A stretch of DNA of 26,467 nt from Tissierellales bacterium (GTDB lineage Bacteria; Bacillota; Clostridia; Tissierellales; Tissierellaceae). Below the pieces are notes generated by a model, which searched no databases, was not told where the DNA came from, and saw nothing but the letters and a program-made list of their open reading frames with translations. Position 1 is the stretch's first letter, and each line of letters begins with the position of its first letter. The stretch lies in contig JASLBE010000029.1 in the NCBI GenBank assembly GCA_030146705.1, positions 1 to 26,467 on the forward strand, given 5' to 3'. Both the position numbers and the translations under genes were made by a program. Below, piece by piece: positions 1-8,517 of this stretch.

Positions 1-153
1 TATTTTGGTTTCTTTTAAACCTAAGAATTAAAAGAGAATCACGTTAGAATCGTGAACGGACCGGCCACTGTATTTGGTTAGGACTTTTCAAGCCACTGGG
101 AAACTGGGAAGGGAGAAGGATTAAAGCCATAAGTCAGGAGACCTACCAAAATA
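1..153 (+). ncRNA. Cobalamin (B12) riboswitch aptamer, class-I-like
   Basis: Seen: the conserved B12-riboswitch blocks AACGGACC (55-62), GCCACTG (64-70) and GTCAGGAGACC (133-143) occur in the right order. A closing P1 helix pairs TATTTTGGT (1-9) perfectly with ACCAAAATA (145-153), and a small stem pairs TCACG (39-43) with CGTGA (51-55). About 62 nt separate GCCACTG from GTCAGGA and include a GGGAAGG block, as in large class-I aptamers. Known: these aptamers bind adenosylcobalamin and switch off B12 uptake or synthesis genes. Inference: it controls the operon starting at 296. P1 may extend beyond the window edge, and the promoter lies upstream of the window. Confidence 0.93.
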
Positions 154-164
154 TTAGCTTAAAA

Positions 165-250
165 CCTTCCAGGCATAGGGTTGATAGGTATCTGGTCTTA
201 ATTTTAGGACCAGGGATTTTAATATGGATTTTTATCTCCTACCTGGAAGG
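165..250 (+). promoter_or_regulatory. Antiterminator helix of the B12 riboswitch
   Basis: Seen: CCTTCCAGG (165-173) is the exact reverse complement of CCTGGAAGG (242-250). The 3' strand overlaps the left arm and loop of the terminator hairpin at 236-257, so the two structures exclude each other. A nested hairpin CTGGTC (192-197)/GACCAG (208-213) sits inside the long loop and would bring the two arms together. Inference: without ligand this 9-bp helix forms and transcription continues into the operon; ligand binding favours the terminator. Confidence 0.75.
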
Positions 251-264
251 GTGGGAGTTTTTTT
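236..264 (+). terminator. Riboswitch-controlled intrinsic terminator
   Basis: Seen: CTCCTACC (236-243) pairs with GGTGGGAG (250-257), 8 bp with one T-G wobble, closing a 6-nt loop and followed by seven T (258-264). It lies between the B12 aptamer and the ribosome binding site of the first gene, the usual place for a premature terminator in an OFF switch. Confidence 0.85.
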
Positions 265-295
265 ATTTCTAAATAGTACAGTTTAAGGAGGACAT

Positions 296-3200
296 ATGAA
301 AAATAATGCAAAAAAAATAATTAGTTCAGTTTTAGCTATTTCTATAGTTTCAAGTAATATGACTACAATGAAGAACCTTGTAATGGCTGAAACTTTAGAT
401 GCTAGTTTAGCTAAGACCAGGCTGGAAAGAGGGGCAGACCTAGGTACTAGTGATGCTGAAACTGAGATGAAAAAAGGTGGGGAAGCTTTTGATTTATTTG
501 AATTAAAGAATGAAACCCTTAAGTGGTCCCTTGCTAATAATAGTCAATTTGATTTTAAGTATGGAATAAGTTTACTCTTGGCTGGTTTAGATAAAAGTAA
601 ACTAGAGGATATGGTGGAAGCTTATAATAGGCAAAATTCATATAATACTAGGCTACTTAATACTATAAGGTCTATGGTTTTTGGCAATAGTTTGAAATTT
701 TTGGAGGATATAAGGGATTATGATCTAGGGGATGGTATAGAAGGAAATATAAAATCACAAGAGAATTATATTTATACTGTTTTGGCCCTAAAAATGTTAG
801 GTGAAGAATATGACCAAGACCTAGTTAATAATAAGCTTGTGGAGGCTATTATGAATGGGACTATAAAAATAGAATATTTGGCTGATGCTGTTGCTGCTAT
901 TGGTCCTGGAGAACATACTGGGGACTTGCTTGACTTAGTTTGGAAAAAGCTAGAAGCTAAGGACCTAAGGTTTGTAGATTTAATAAATTTGTTGGAATCC
1001 TTAGTTATACTAGGAGAAGATATTGAAAGTGATCGTTTTAAAGCTACTTTTAGCTTGATTGAAAATTATAAAAGAGATGCTGGTTATGCTCCTACTAGTA
1101 AGGCTAGTTGGAAAAAGGATGGGGAGGAAGTTAAACTTTTAAAACTTCTTGTAACAATGGAGGACAAGGAAGATATTTATAGGCAGGTTTCCAGGGGACT
1201 GGACCTTGATGCTCCAGTTTTCAATAATTTAGAAATAAAAATTAAGGAACCTATAAAAGAGTTTAAGGAGTTTGATGACCTAGACTTACTTATTGAAACT
1301 TATAAAAATGGAGAAAAAGTAAATTTGGCCTATGACTTAATTTCAGACAATGATGATGTAGTAAAGGTTGATGGGTCTAATGGGCTAAGGATTATGGGTC
1401 CAGGAACAGTTACCATTACTGCTCGTCTTAGGAATAATGAGGAAATAGCTGATAGGTTAAAACTTAAGGTGGCTAGGGTTGAGGTTAAAGCTGGAAAGGG
1501 GAAGCTTCAGGACTTCATAGATGCAATATATGTGTATTACAATAGGGAACACTATAAGGATACATCTGGTAGATTAAAGGCTTTAGAACTTGCTAGTTTT
1601 AAAAAAGCAGGCTTTCCTACTAGTAGATGGAAAATAGAGGAGGATTATAGGCCTAATTATGATAAAGATTTGGCTTATATTGGAAATAAGGCTAGGCAAG
1701 TAGAAGTTATGCTGGCATCAGGGAGAGATCCTAGGAACTATAATAATAGGGATTTAATAGAAGAAATAGTTGATATTTTAAATACTGGTAGGTCTAAGGA
1801 TAGGGAGTTTAAATTGGCTTCATACCCATACTTGTTAGGTCTTGTTGCTGTAAATAACTATAATGAAAAATATCCTAATAGTAGGGTTGATTATAATGAA
1901 GACCTAGTTTTACCTAGGATTGAAAAAGCCCAAGAAAAAAATGGTGGATTAATTGAAAGGGATGTAAAAAATGGAATTGCACCTAGAAATACAGCCTTGG
2001 CTGTAGAGGCTCTTTCTAAGATGGAAAGCCAAAAGGCTAGGCAAATAAAAGATAAGGCCTTAGACTATTTAAATAGGATCCAAAAAGAAAATGGTGGTAT
2101 ATATGAAAGGTCGTATATAACTAGTTATAATGCAGAGATAGTCAGGTCTTTACTAGTTGCGGGAGAAAACTTAACTGGTAGTAAATGGACTAAAAATGGA
2201 GTTAATCCTATTGAATCTTTATTTTATCTAATAAGGGAAGATAATTCTTTTAAAGATTTTGTAGGGGATGATATGGCTAGTTTAAATAATCCAAAGGAAA
2301 GAGATTTAGATGCTAAACTTGCTACACAAGCAGTTCTTGAATGCCTAGTAGAAGTTGCAAAAGCTTATCCAGACTATGTAGTTAAGACCAGGGAAATATC
2401 TGGATTAAAAGATGTTAAGGAAGCGGAACTTAGTCTTGAAACAGCAATTATTTCTTTGGACAAAAATGGCAAGCCTAGTAAAATATTTGGACCGAAAAAA
2501 ATAACTATTAATAATAAGCTTAATTCTGGTGGATTTACAGCCTTAGGTGCCTTGCAAGCAACCACAGGAGATATAGAGATGAACTATGGTTTTGTAGAGA
2601 GCATAGGAGGACTTTCTAATAATAATGGAGCTAGCTGGATGTACTCTGTCAATGGAGAATTTCCCTATATAGCTGCAGGAAATAAGAAAGTTGAAGAGGG
2701 GGATAAGCTAATATGGGTCTACCTTCCAAAAGAGGCTTTCTACACAAGTCCTAGTAGTCCTTGGTTAAATAGTGTTAAGGATGAATTTAACTTAGCTTGG
2801 GAGGACTTGGAAGAGCCTAATATAGGAGGAAGTCTTGATGAGGTAAAGTATTTAAAGTCGGCAATTAAAGTTTTAGATGGTTTTGTTATTAAGAACTTAG
2901 ATTCAGACAAGGATAAGAATGTCCTAGATATTTTAAAAGATAAGCTTAAGTCCTTAAACTATGAAGGCCTAGATGTAGACTTATTATCAGTAGAAAACAA
3001 TGATGAACAAATTTATGTCAAGGAAAATGGAGATATAAATTACTTATCAGTCCATCCAAGTGAACAGAGAAATCCAATTTATCCTAAGATAAGTACTTGT
3101 AAATTTAGGTTGAGTATGGGCCAGGCTAAAGAAGATATAGCTATTAGGATAAGCAATGATAAGTGGGATAAAGACAAGTTTAGGAAGGTTATTGAAGATG

Positions 3201-4660
3201 AAATATTAGGAGGGCTGGAAAAAGAAATCCTGGCTAATAACACTAGCTTTAGTGACTATAAGAGTGATGCTAAGGTTAGGTCTAAAATAGGCTCTAAAGG
3301 CTATGACTACTTGGAAGTGAAATTGGAATCTGACAATACTAAAATTCTAGATATAGTTAAGACTGAGGGGCAAGCTTTAAATAAAAGAAGGCTAGATTAT
3401 ATGGTTAAAGTGAAGCCTTCCAAAAGGGCTGAAAAGGTTAATTTAAGCCTTAGTTTACACACTGTTCAAGGGAGTGAAGAAGTTTATAGAAAAAACTTTG
3501 AACTTATAGTAACTCCGTTAAATGGAGGGCTAGAAGACTTTAAAGATAAGATGAGCAAGGCCTTAGAAGATAATTATGGTGAGGATAAGTTAAAGGACTT
3601 TTTAACAGGAGAAAATTTAGATTTTGATAATGTAGTTAATGATATAAAACTTCCTAGCCCTAGGGAGACTGGTATTGAAGGCTATGATAATTTTAAATTT
3701 TTCTTAAGCTCTAGTAATGAAGATGTTATTAAGCCTTTTAAAACTAAAAATGCTGGAAAGTTGGTTGTATATAGGCCCCTAGTAGGTGAAAAGCCAGTAA
3801 AAGTTGACCTTACTGTAAATATGGAGGATAAAAATACTGGGCTAGTAGCCAGTAAAAAATTAAGGGAACTTACAGTTCAACCCTTAACAGATGAGGAGAT
3901 AGAAAGGGAACTTAAGTTAATGGACTTGGTTAAGGAAAACTTTTTTGAAATTATTAGGGGAGAGAATAAAGAAAAGGATAAGATAAGCCAGGACTTAAAA
4001 TGGTTTAGGGAGGCTAGACTTTCTAAAGATGGACTGGTTTGGACTACTAGTAGGGATAAGGATCTTAACTTTGGTATAACTCCAGATGCCTTGGATAACT
4101 GGTATGATACTGAAGAATGGAGGATTTTTAGGTCTAGTAACCCAGCTGTAATTTCACATGAAAACTTATTGGTGACCAGGCCTAATAAGGATACCAAGGT
4201 AAGGATTGATAGTTTGTTAACTAGTGTTGTATACGGAAAGTATGCAGAAAAATATCCTGATGATAAAAGGTTTAAACAATTATATAGGCAACCAGTTTCC
4301 CTAGACTTACTTGTACTTGCCAAGGATGAAACTAGGCCTGTTAGAAAAAATTTAGAGGTAAAAAATTTAGGTGATAAAAATTTAATCAGGGGAGAAGAGT
4401 TTAAATCCTTAATTAGGGTCAAAAATGAGATGCCTATTAGGCAACCCTTGTTATTAATTTTAGTCTTATACAATAAGAAAGACCATAGTTTGGAGAATTA
4501 CTCCATAGCTGAGCAAGTGGTTGGACCAAATGGAGAAGTTGAAATAGGCTCTAGTATATTGGTTCCAAAAGATGGTGATTTCTATTCTAAGGTATTTTTA
4601 TGGGATGGCTTTAATGACCAGGAAATTTTAATGGACAAGGCCATAAAAATAAATAAGTAG
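296..4660 (+). CDS. Very large secreted protein: helical repeats, Ig-like modules, DUF4430
   Basis: 1454 aa, with an AAGGAGG site just before the ATG. Seen: an N-terminal signal peptide (about 1-32); helix-rich repeats (about 150-290); an Ig-like stretch (about 304-395); a second helical-toroid region with GGL and GGI turns like prenyltransferase/terpene-cyclase repeats (about 400-700); a DUF4430 domain (about 711-810) with the core motif SWMYSVNGEFPY; then Ig-like repeats to the end. The C-terminal half is clearly paralogous to the protein at 5862-8507, sharing PRETGI, LMDLVKEN and YRQPVS. Known: the toroid and DUF4430 folds correspond to the alpha and beta domains of intrinsic factor/transcobalamin. 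Inference: an extracellular cobalamin-capture or scaffold protein. No SLH, LPXTG or membrane anchor is visible, so how it stays on the cell is unknown. First gene behind the B12 riboswitch. Confidence 0.85.
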   Translation: MKNNAKKIISSVLAISIVSSNMTTMKNLVMAETLDASLAKTRLERGADLGTSDAETEMKKGGEAFDLFELKNETLKWSLANNSQFDFKYGISLLLAGLDKSKLEDMVEAYNRQNSYNTRLLNTIRSMVFGNSLKFLEDIRDYDLGDGIEGNIKSQENYIYTVLALKMLGEEYDQDLVNNKLVEAIMNGTIKIEYLADAVAAIGPGEHTGDLLDLVWKKLEAKDLRFVDLINLLESLVILGEDIESDRFKATFSLIENYKRDAGYAPTSKASWKKDGEEVKLLKLLVTMEDKEDIYRQVSRGLDLDAPVFNNLEIKIKEPIKEFKEFDDLDLLIETYKNGEKVNLAYDLISDNDDVVKVDGSNGLRIMGPGTVTITARLRNNEEIADRLKLKVARVEVKAGKGKLQDFIDAIYVYYNREHYKDTSGRLKALELASFKKAGFPTSRWKIEEDYRPNYDKDLAYIGNKARQVEVMLASGRDPRNYNNRDLIEEIVDILNTGRSKDREFKLASYPYLLGLVAVNNYNEKYPNSRVDYNEDLVLPRIEKAQEKNGGLIERDVKNGIAPRNTALAVEALSKMESQKARQIKDKALDYLNRIQKENGGIYERSYITSYNAEIVRSLLVAGENLTGSKWTKNGVNPIESLFYLIREDNSFKDFVGDDMASLNNPKERDLDAKLATQAVLECLVEVAKAYPDYVVKTREISGLKDVKEAELSLETAIISLDKNGKPSKIFGPKKITINNKLNSGGFTALGALQATTGDIEMNYGFVESIGGLSNNNGASWMYSVNGEFPYIAAGNKKVEEGDKLIWVYLPKEAFYTSPSSPWLNSVKDEFNLAWEDLEEPNIGGSLDEVKYLKSAIKVLDGFVIKNLDSDKDKNVLDILKDKLKSLNYEGLDVDLLSVENNDEQIYVKENGDINYLSVHPSEQRNPIYPKISTCKFRLSMGQAKEDIAIRISNDKWDKDKFRKVIEDEILGGLEKEILANNTSFSDYKSDAKVRSKIGSKGYDYLEVKLESDNTKILDIVKTEGQALNKRRLDYMVKVKPSKRAEKVNLSLSLHTVQGSEEVYRKNFELIVTPLNGGLEDFKDKMSKALEDNYGEDKLKDFLTGENLDFDNVVNDIKLPSPRETGIEGYDNFKFFLSSSNEDVIKPFKTKNAGKLVVYRPLVGEKPVKVDLTVNMEDKNTGLVASKKLRELTVQPLTDEEIERELKLMDLVKENFFEIIRGENKEKDKISQDLKWFREARLSKDGLVWTTSRDKDLNFGITPDALDNWYDTEEWRIFRSSNPAVISHENLLVTRPNKDTKVRIDSLLTSVVYGKYAEKYPDDKRFKQLYRQPVSLDLLVLAKDETRPVRKNLEVKNLGDKNLIRGEEFKSLIRVKNEMPIRQPLLLILVLYNKKDHSLENYSIAEQVVGPNGEVEIGSSILVPKDGDFYSKVFLWDGFNDQEILMDKAIKINK

Positions 4661-4668
4661 GTGGATTT

Positions 4669-5844
4669 GTGAATCGTATAAAAAAGATATTAATGCTTAC
4701 AATCTTATTTAGCCTGGGGCTTACTGGTCTAGTTTCTGCTGAGGATTTAAAACCAGGCCAGTATAGGGCCTTAATTATTAGCAACTATGATTATGGAAGC
4801 CCGAGTGAGAACTTGGATGGGGCAAAAAATGACCTAATAAAGCTGGAAAATATGTTTGAAAACCAAGTTTTTAATGATAATAAGAAGGTTGAAGTTACAG
4901 TTAGGGAAAACTTAACAGGTCTTAAAATCCTACTGGAGCTTAAAAATACTTTTAAGGATAATAAGGAGAATGACATTTCCTATATCTACTATGGTGGCCA
5001 TGGAACTATTTTAGATGGAGAGTCATCATTAGTTGGTGTTAATAAGGCTGGGGTAACTGTAAGCCAAATAGAAGAAGTCTTAAGAGACCTACCTGGCAAA
5101 TTTATTATTATTATAGATGCTTGTAATTCTGGAGGCTTTGTAGATAATGACCAAGATACCCCTGGAGACATAAGTGGGGACTTTAATATGGGGGTTAGGA
5201 AAATCTTCCAGCCTAGCCTAAGGCCTAGGAGTATCCTAAGGCAGGATAAGTATATTGTAATGACTTCAGCTAGTAAGGACCAGCTTTCTTATGAGGATTA
5301 TAAGCCAGGCTGGGGAAAGGGTGGAGTCTTTACAAGGGAGCTAGTTAAAGGGAATGGTTATAGGGGTGAATTTTTAGCTGATGCTAATGGCGATGGCAAG
5401 GTCAGCTTAAATGAAATCTACAAGTATATAGATGGAAATATGAAAAGAAGACTTAGGGACAGGAGTGATGTCCAAGTATATCCAGAGGATAGTGAATTTA
5501 TAATAGGCAGTAGGAGGAAAGAACCTGTAAAAATTGAAGATATGGAGAGGCTTCTTCCTTGGAAGGACAGGTTTATAAATATTAAGCCTAGTGATATTTG
5601 GGAACTTAGGTTTGATGAAGAACTTGACCAGGCTAGTATTGCTGGCAATATTTATTTACTAGGTCCTGAAAATATTCCCATTGACCTAGACTATAGTCTT
5701 CATAGGGATAAAAAAGGTTTAGATGTTTATAATTATAAGCTTATGGAAGACCAAACTAGCTATAGGCTAGTAGTTGGAGAAGCTATAAAAGCTAAAAATA
5801 GTAGGCATAGTAAAAACTTGCTTATATATTTTAAAACTAAATAG
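4669..5844 (+). CDS. Secreted caspase-like cysteine peptidase (C14) with EF-hand and Ig-like tail
   Basis: 391 aa, GTG start 8 bp after the preceding stop; this start gives a normal signal peptide (about 1-24, ending VSAED). Seen: the caspase-fold dyad is present, with His111 in YYGGHG and Cys152 in DACNSGG after a hydrophobic beta strand. A short loop DANGDGKVSLNE (238-249) matches a calcium-binding EF-hand. The last ~85 residues (WELRFDEEL to the end) resemble a Big_5/SbsA Ig-like domain and are similar in pattern to the C-terminus of the protein at 8518-10635. Known: C14 peptidases (metacaspase-like) cut after Arg/Lys or Asp, and many need calcium. Inference: an exported, possibly calcium-activated peptidase that may process neighbouring surface proteins. 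Its place in a B12 operon is unusual. The family call is firm; substrate and role are not known. Confidence 0.88.
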   Translation: MNRIKKILMLTILFSLGLTGLVSAEDLKPGQYRALIISNYDYGSPSENLDGAKNDLIKLENMFENQVFNDNKKVEVTVRENLTGLKILLELKNTFKDNKENDISYIYYGGHGTILDGESSLVGVNKAGVTVSQIEEVLRDLPGKFIIIIDACNSGGFVDNDQDTPGDISGDFNMGVRKIFQPSLRPRSILRQDKYIVMTSASKDQLSYEDYKPGWGKGGVFTRELVKGNGYRGEFLADANGDGKVSLNEIYKYIDGNMKRRLRDRSDVQVYPEDSEFIIGSRRKEPVKIEDMERLLPWKDRFINIKPSDIWELRFDEELDQASIAGNIYLLGPENIPIDLDYSLHRDKKGLDVYNYKLMEDQTSYRLVVGEAIKAKNSRHSKNLLIYFKTK

Positions 5845-5861
5845 ATTAGAGGAGAAAAAAT

Positions 5862-8507
5862 ATGTTTAAGAATAAAAGATTATCGTCATCTCTAGTAATA
5901 TTAATCCTAGTTATGATGGTTTTAAACATGACAGTTTATGGAATAGACCTTGAAAGTGTAAGTGTAAGGTCTATGGATGAAGAAGTTAAGCTTGAAGCTA
6001 ATAATAAGGAAATTTTAGAAGAGATAATTAAATCATTCTATAGTCCTTTAGCAAGGTTAGATTTTAAAAAAGATAAAAATGTAATAGAAATCCTAGATAG
6101 GAAGATAAGGGATAAGGGCTATGAAGGGGTAAAGGTTAAGTTATTAAAAATAGAAAATCCCTATGACCATGCCTCTATTAAGCAGAATGGAGATATAGAG
6201 TATTATTTTGAGAACCCAGAAAAAATCTCATTTGTTCCAACTATTTCCATCCCCCTTGTACTGGAACTAAGTTTGGGCCAAGAAAAAGTAGAGTTTAAAA
6301 CAAATGCTACTTTTGGCTGGGACTATGATAAGGTTGAAGACTTAATAAAAAAAGAAGTATTTCCTTTAATATCGGAAGAGGTTATAAGGGGAGAAAATAA
6401 AGACTTAGAATCTGTAGAAAAAGACCTAGTCTTGCCTAAAAGGCCTAAACCTTATGTAGAGGTTAGTTGGAAATCAAGTGATAGGAACCTAAAAATAAGC
6501 AATGAACTACAGGTTGGAGGATCATCTAAGCTTAATGAGCCTTATCTTGGCAAGGTTAACCAAGAGGCTAACCCTAAAAAGCTAAGGCTAACAGCCCATA
6601 TTAACTTTAACCATATAGGCAATGATTTTCTAGGTAGGGAGCAGTTCTTTGTTGAGAAGGATTTTGAGATAATAATAAAAGGTTCTAAGGCAGCCATAAC
6701 GGACCTTGAACTAAGGGAAGTTTTTGAAAAGAATTATACAGAGGATAAATTTAAAAATAGTATTACAAGGGAAAAAGCGGACTTTAACAATGTAGTAAGT
6801 GATTTAGCTATGCCGACACCTAGGGAAACAGGCATAAAAAACTTTTCACAATATAAGTTTACAGCAAGCTCAACTAGTGATGCTATTGATGTAAGTGGTT
6901 ATAAGATTTCTATTAAAAGACCACTTCCAGGGTCTGACCCAGTTAATGGAAAACTAACTGTTTATATGGAAGAAAGAAATGGTAGTAGGAAGCTTAGTAA
7001 AGACTTTAACCTAAGGATAATGCCTTTGACTAACGAAGAACTTGATGAAGAAATTAAACTTATGGACCTAGTTAAGGAGAACTATTTTGAGGCTATAAAA
7101 GGAGAAAATGAGTCCAAGGATAGGATTAGTAAAAACCTACACGCCTTTAGTGAGGTAAATTTAGTTAATGGGAAATTAGCCTATATTTACAATGTGAGGG
7201 AAGAGAAAAACACAGGTATTTTCCCCGACAATATGTCTCAAACTAGCGATATGAATGCACCGGGCTACCAGGAGGCCTGGAATAAGTTTAAAAGTAGCAA
7301 GCCTAATATAATTCAACATGAAAACCTACTAGTCCATAAGGGAGAATATGATGAAAAGGTTATTATTGAAAGTGTTCTTTCTAGTAAGGAATATGGGAAG
7401 TATGCTGAACTATATCCAGAAAATGAAAGGCTAAAAAAACTTTATAGGCAACCAGTCTCAGTAGAAGTTACTGTCCTAGGTGAGAAGGGTGGAGAAGGTC
7501 CTAAGGAAGAGGATGATAAAGGATTTGGAAAATACTCTATAAGGATAGAGGGTTTAAATACTAGTATAGTTCCTAAAACAGACCTGGAGATTAGTAGTCT
7601 AGACTTAAAAGAATTTGGCATAAGTAAAGAGTTTAGTAGGGTAAAACCTATCCATGTAATAAGCCAGGGCTTAAAAGAGGCTAGTAAGATAGATATAAGT
7701 AATAGGCATGAGTATGATAATGCTAATGGAGGCTATATTAGGAAGATAGGTAGTCTTGGAACTAGTGGAAATTCAGGCTGGATGTATAGGGTTAATAATA
7801 AGTATGCAAATGATATGGTTGATACTTATGACATAAAACCAGGAGATGAAATTGTTTTATACTATCTTGAAAACTGGGAAAGTAATATTTATTCATATTT
7901 TGAAAGGGAAGAAGAAAATATGGATAAAGCTGGAACATTTCATGGACAACTTTTGGGAAGCTACTACGATATGGTAGAGAACAAGCAGGTTAAGCTGGAA
8001 ATACCTGATGCTGAAATTTTAGTAAATAATAAAAAAACTAATGTTAAAACTGGGAAAGATGGAAGTTTTAGTCTTGAGTTAAAGGAAGCTGGAGAGTATA
8101 TTATATCGGCTACTAGGACCAACAATAAGGGGGAAGTAGATATTTCTAGACCCTACTTAAAACTTAAGCTTTCTAAGTCTTATGATGGGCTAGGAGGAAT
8201 TGAAACTAGCTATATAGGGGATGAAAAACCAAGAGCTACTGGAGTTTTTAAACCTGGTATGAAGATAGTTAACAAGGGCGAAAAACCCCAAACTGTAAAT
8301 ATGATAACAGGAGTGTATAAAGGAGATAGCCTAATAGACTATACTGTTGAAGAAGCTTTAATAAAAGCAAAATCTAGCTTGGAACTTAGGTCTGAATTAA
8401 GGCTAACTAGCGGTGAAGACCTAAATATAAAAATATTTATTTGGGATGGTCTAGATAAGCAAAACATATTAATGAAGGACATTAAGGAAATAAAAATCAA
8501 AAAATAG
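5862..8507 (+). CDS. Secreted Ig-like repeat protein with DUF4430 domain
   Basis: 881 aa, GAGGAG site 8 nt before the ATG, 17 bp after the peptidase gene. Seen: a signal peptide (about 1-27); Ig-like repeats of the atrophied bacterial Ig type (about 45-545) that parallel the last 600 residues of the first operon protein; a DUF4430 domain (about 555-680) with SGWMYRVN at 638-645; then a beta-rich module with a TGKDGSFSLEL segment like carboxypeptidase-regulatory domains (about 690-765), and a C-terminal domain ending near WDGLDKQNILM that also closes the first protein. There is no toroid domain and no visible wall anchor. Inference: an accessory cobalamin-binding or scaffold protein of the same extracellular system, derived from a common ancestor with the first gene. 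Confidence 0.83.
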   Translation: MFKNKRLSSSLVILILVMMVLNMTVYGIDLESVSVRSMDEEVKLEANNKEILEEIIKSFYSPLARLDFKKDKNVIEILDRKIRDKGYEGVKVKLLKIENPYDHASIKQNGDIEYYFENPEKISFVPTISIPLVLELSLGQEKVEFKTNATFGWDYDKVEDLIKKEVFPLISEEVIRGENKDLESVEKDLVLPKRPKPYVEVSWKSSDRNLKISNELQVGGSSKLNEPYLGKVNQEANPKKLRLTAHINFNHIGNDFLGREQFFVEKDFEIIIKGSKAAITDLELREVFEKNYTEDKFKNSITREKADFNNVVSDLAMPTPRETGIKNFSQYKFTASSTSDAIDVSGYKISIKRPLPGSDPVNGKLTVYMEERNGSRKLSKDFNLRIMPLTNEELDEEIKLMDLVKENYFEAIKGENESKDRISKNLHAFSEVNLVNGKLAYIYNVREEKNTGIFPDNMSQTSDMNAPGYQEAWNKFKSSKPNIIQHENLLVHKGEYDEKVIIESVLSSKEYGKYAELYPENERLKKLYRQPVSVEVTVLGEKGGEGPKEEDDKGFGKYSIRIEGLNTSIVPKTDLEISSLDLKEFGISKEFSRVKPIHVISQGLKEASKIDISNRHEYDNANGGYIRKIGSLGTSGNSGWMYRVNNKYANDMVDTYDIKPGDEIVLYYLENWESNIYSYFEREEENMDKAGTFHGQLLGSYYDMVENKQVKLEIPDAEILVNNKKTNVKTGKDGSFSLELKEAGEYIISATRTNNKGEVDISRPYLKLKLSKSYDGLGGIETSYIGDEKPRATGVFKPGMKIVNKGEKPQTVNMITGVYKGDSLIDYTVEEALIKAKSSLELRSELRLTSGEDLNIKIFIWDGLDKQNILMKDIKEIKIKK

Positions 8508-8517
8508 GAGTGGTAAT

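Noticed and set aside
3877..4473. 198-codon minus-strand frame opposite the first gene
   Set aside because: Shadow of a strongly supported coding frame with Ser/Leu-rich composition typical of antisense frames.
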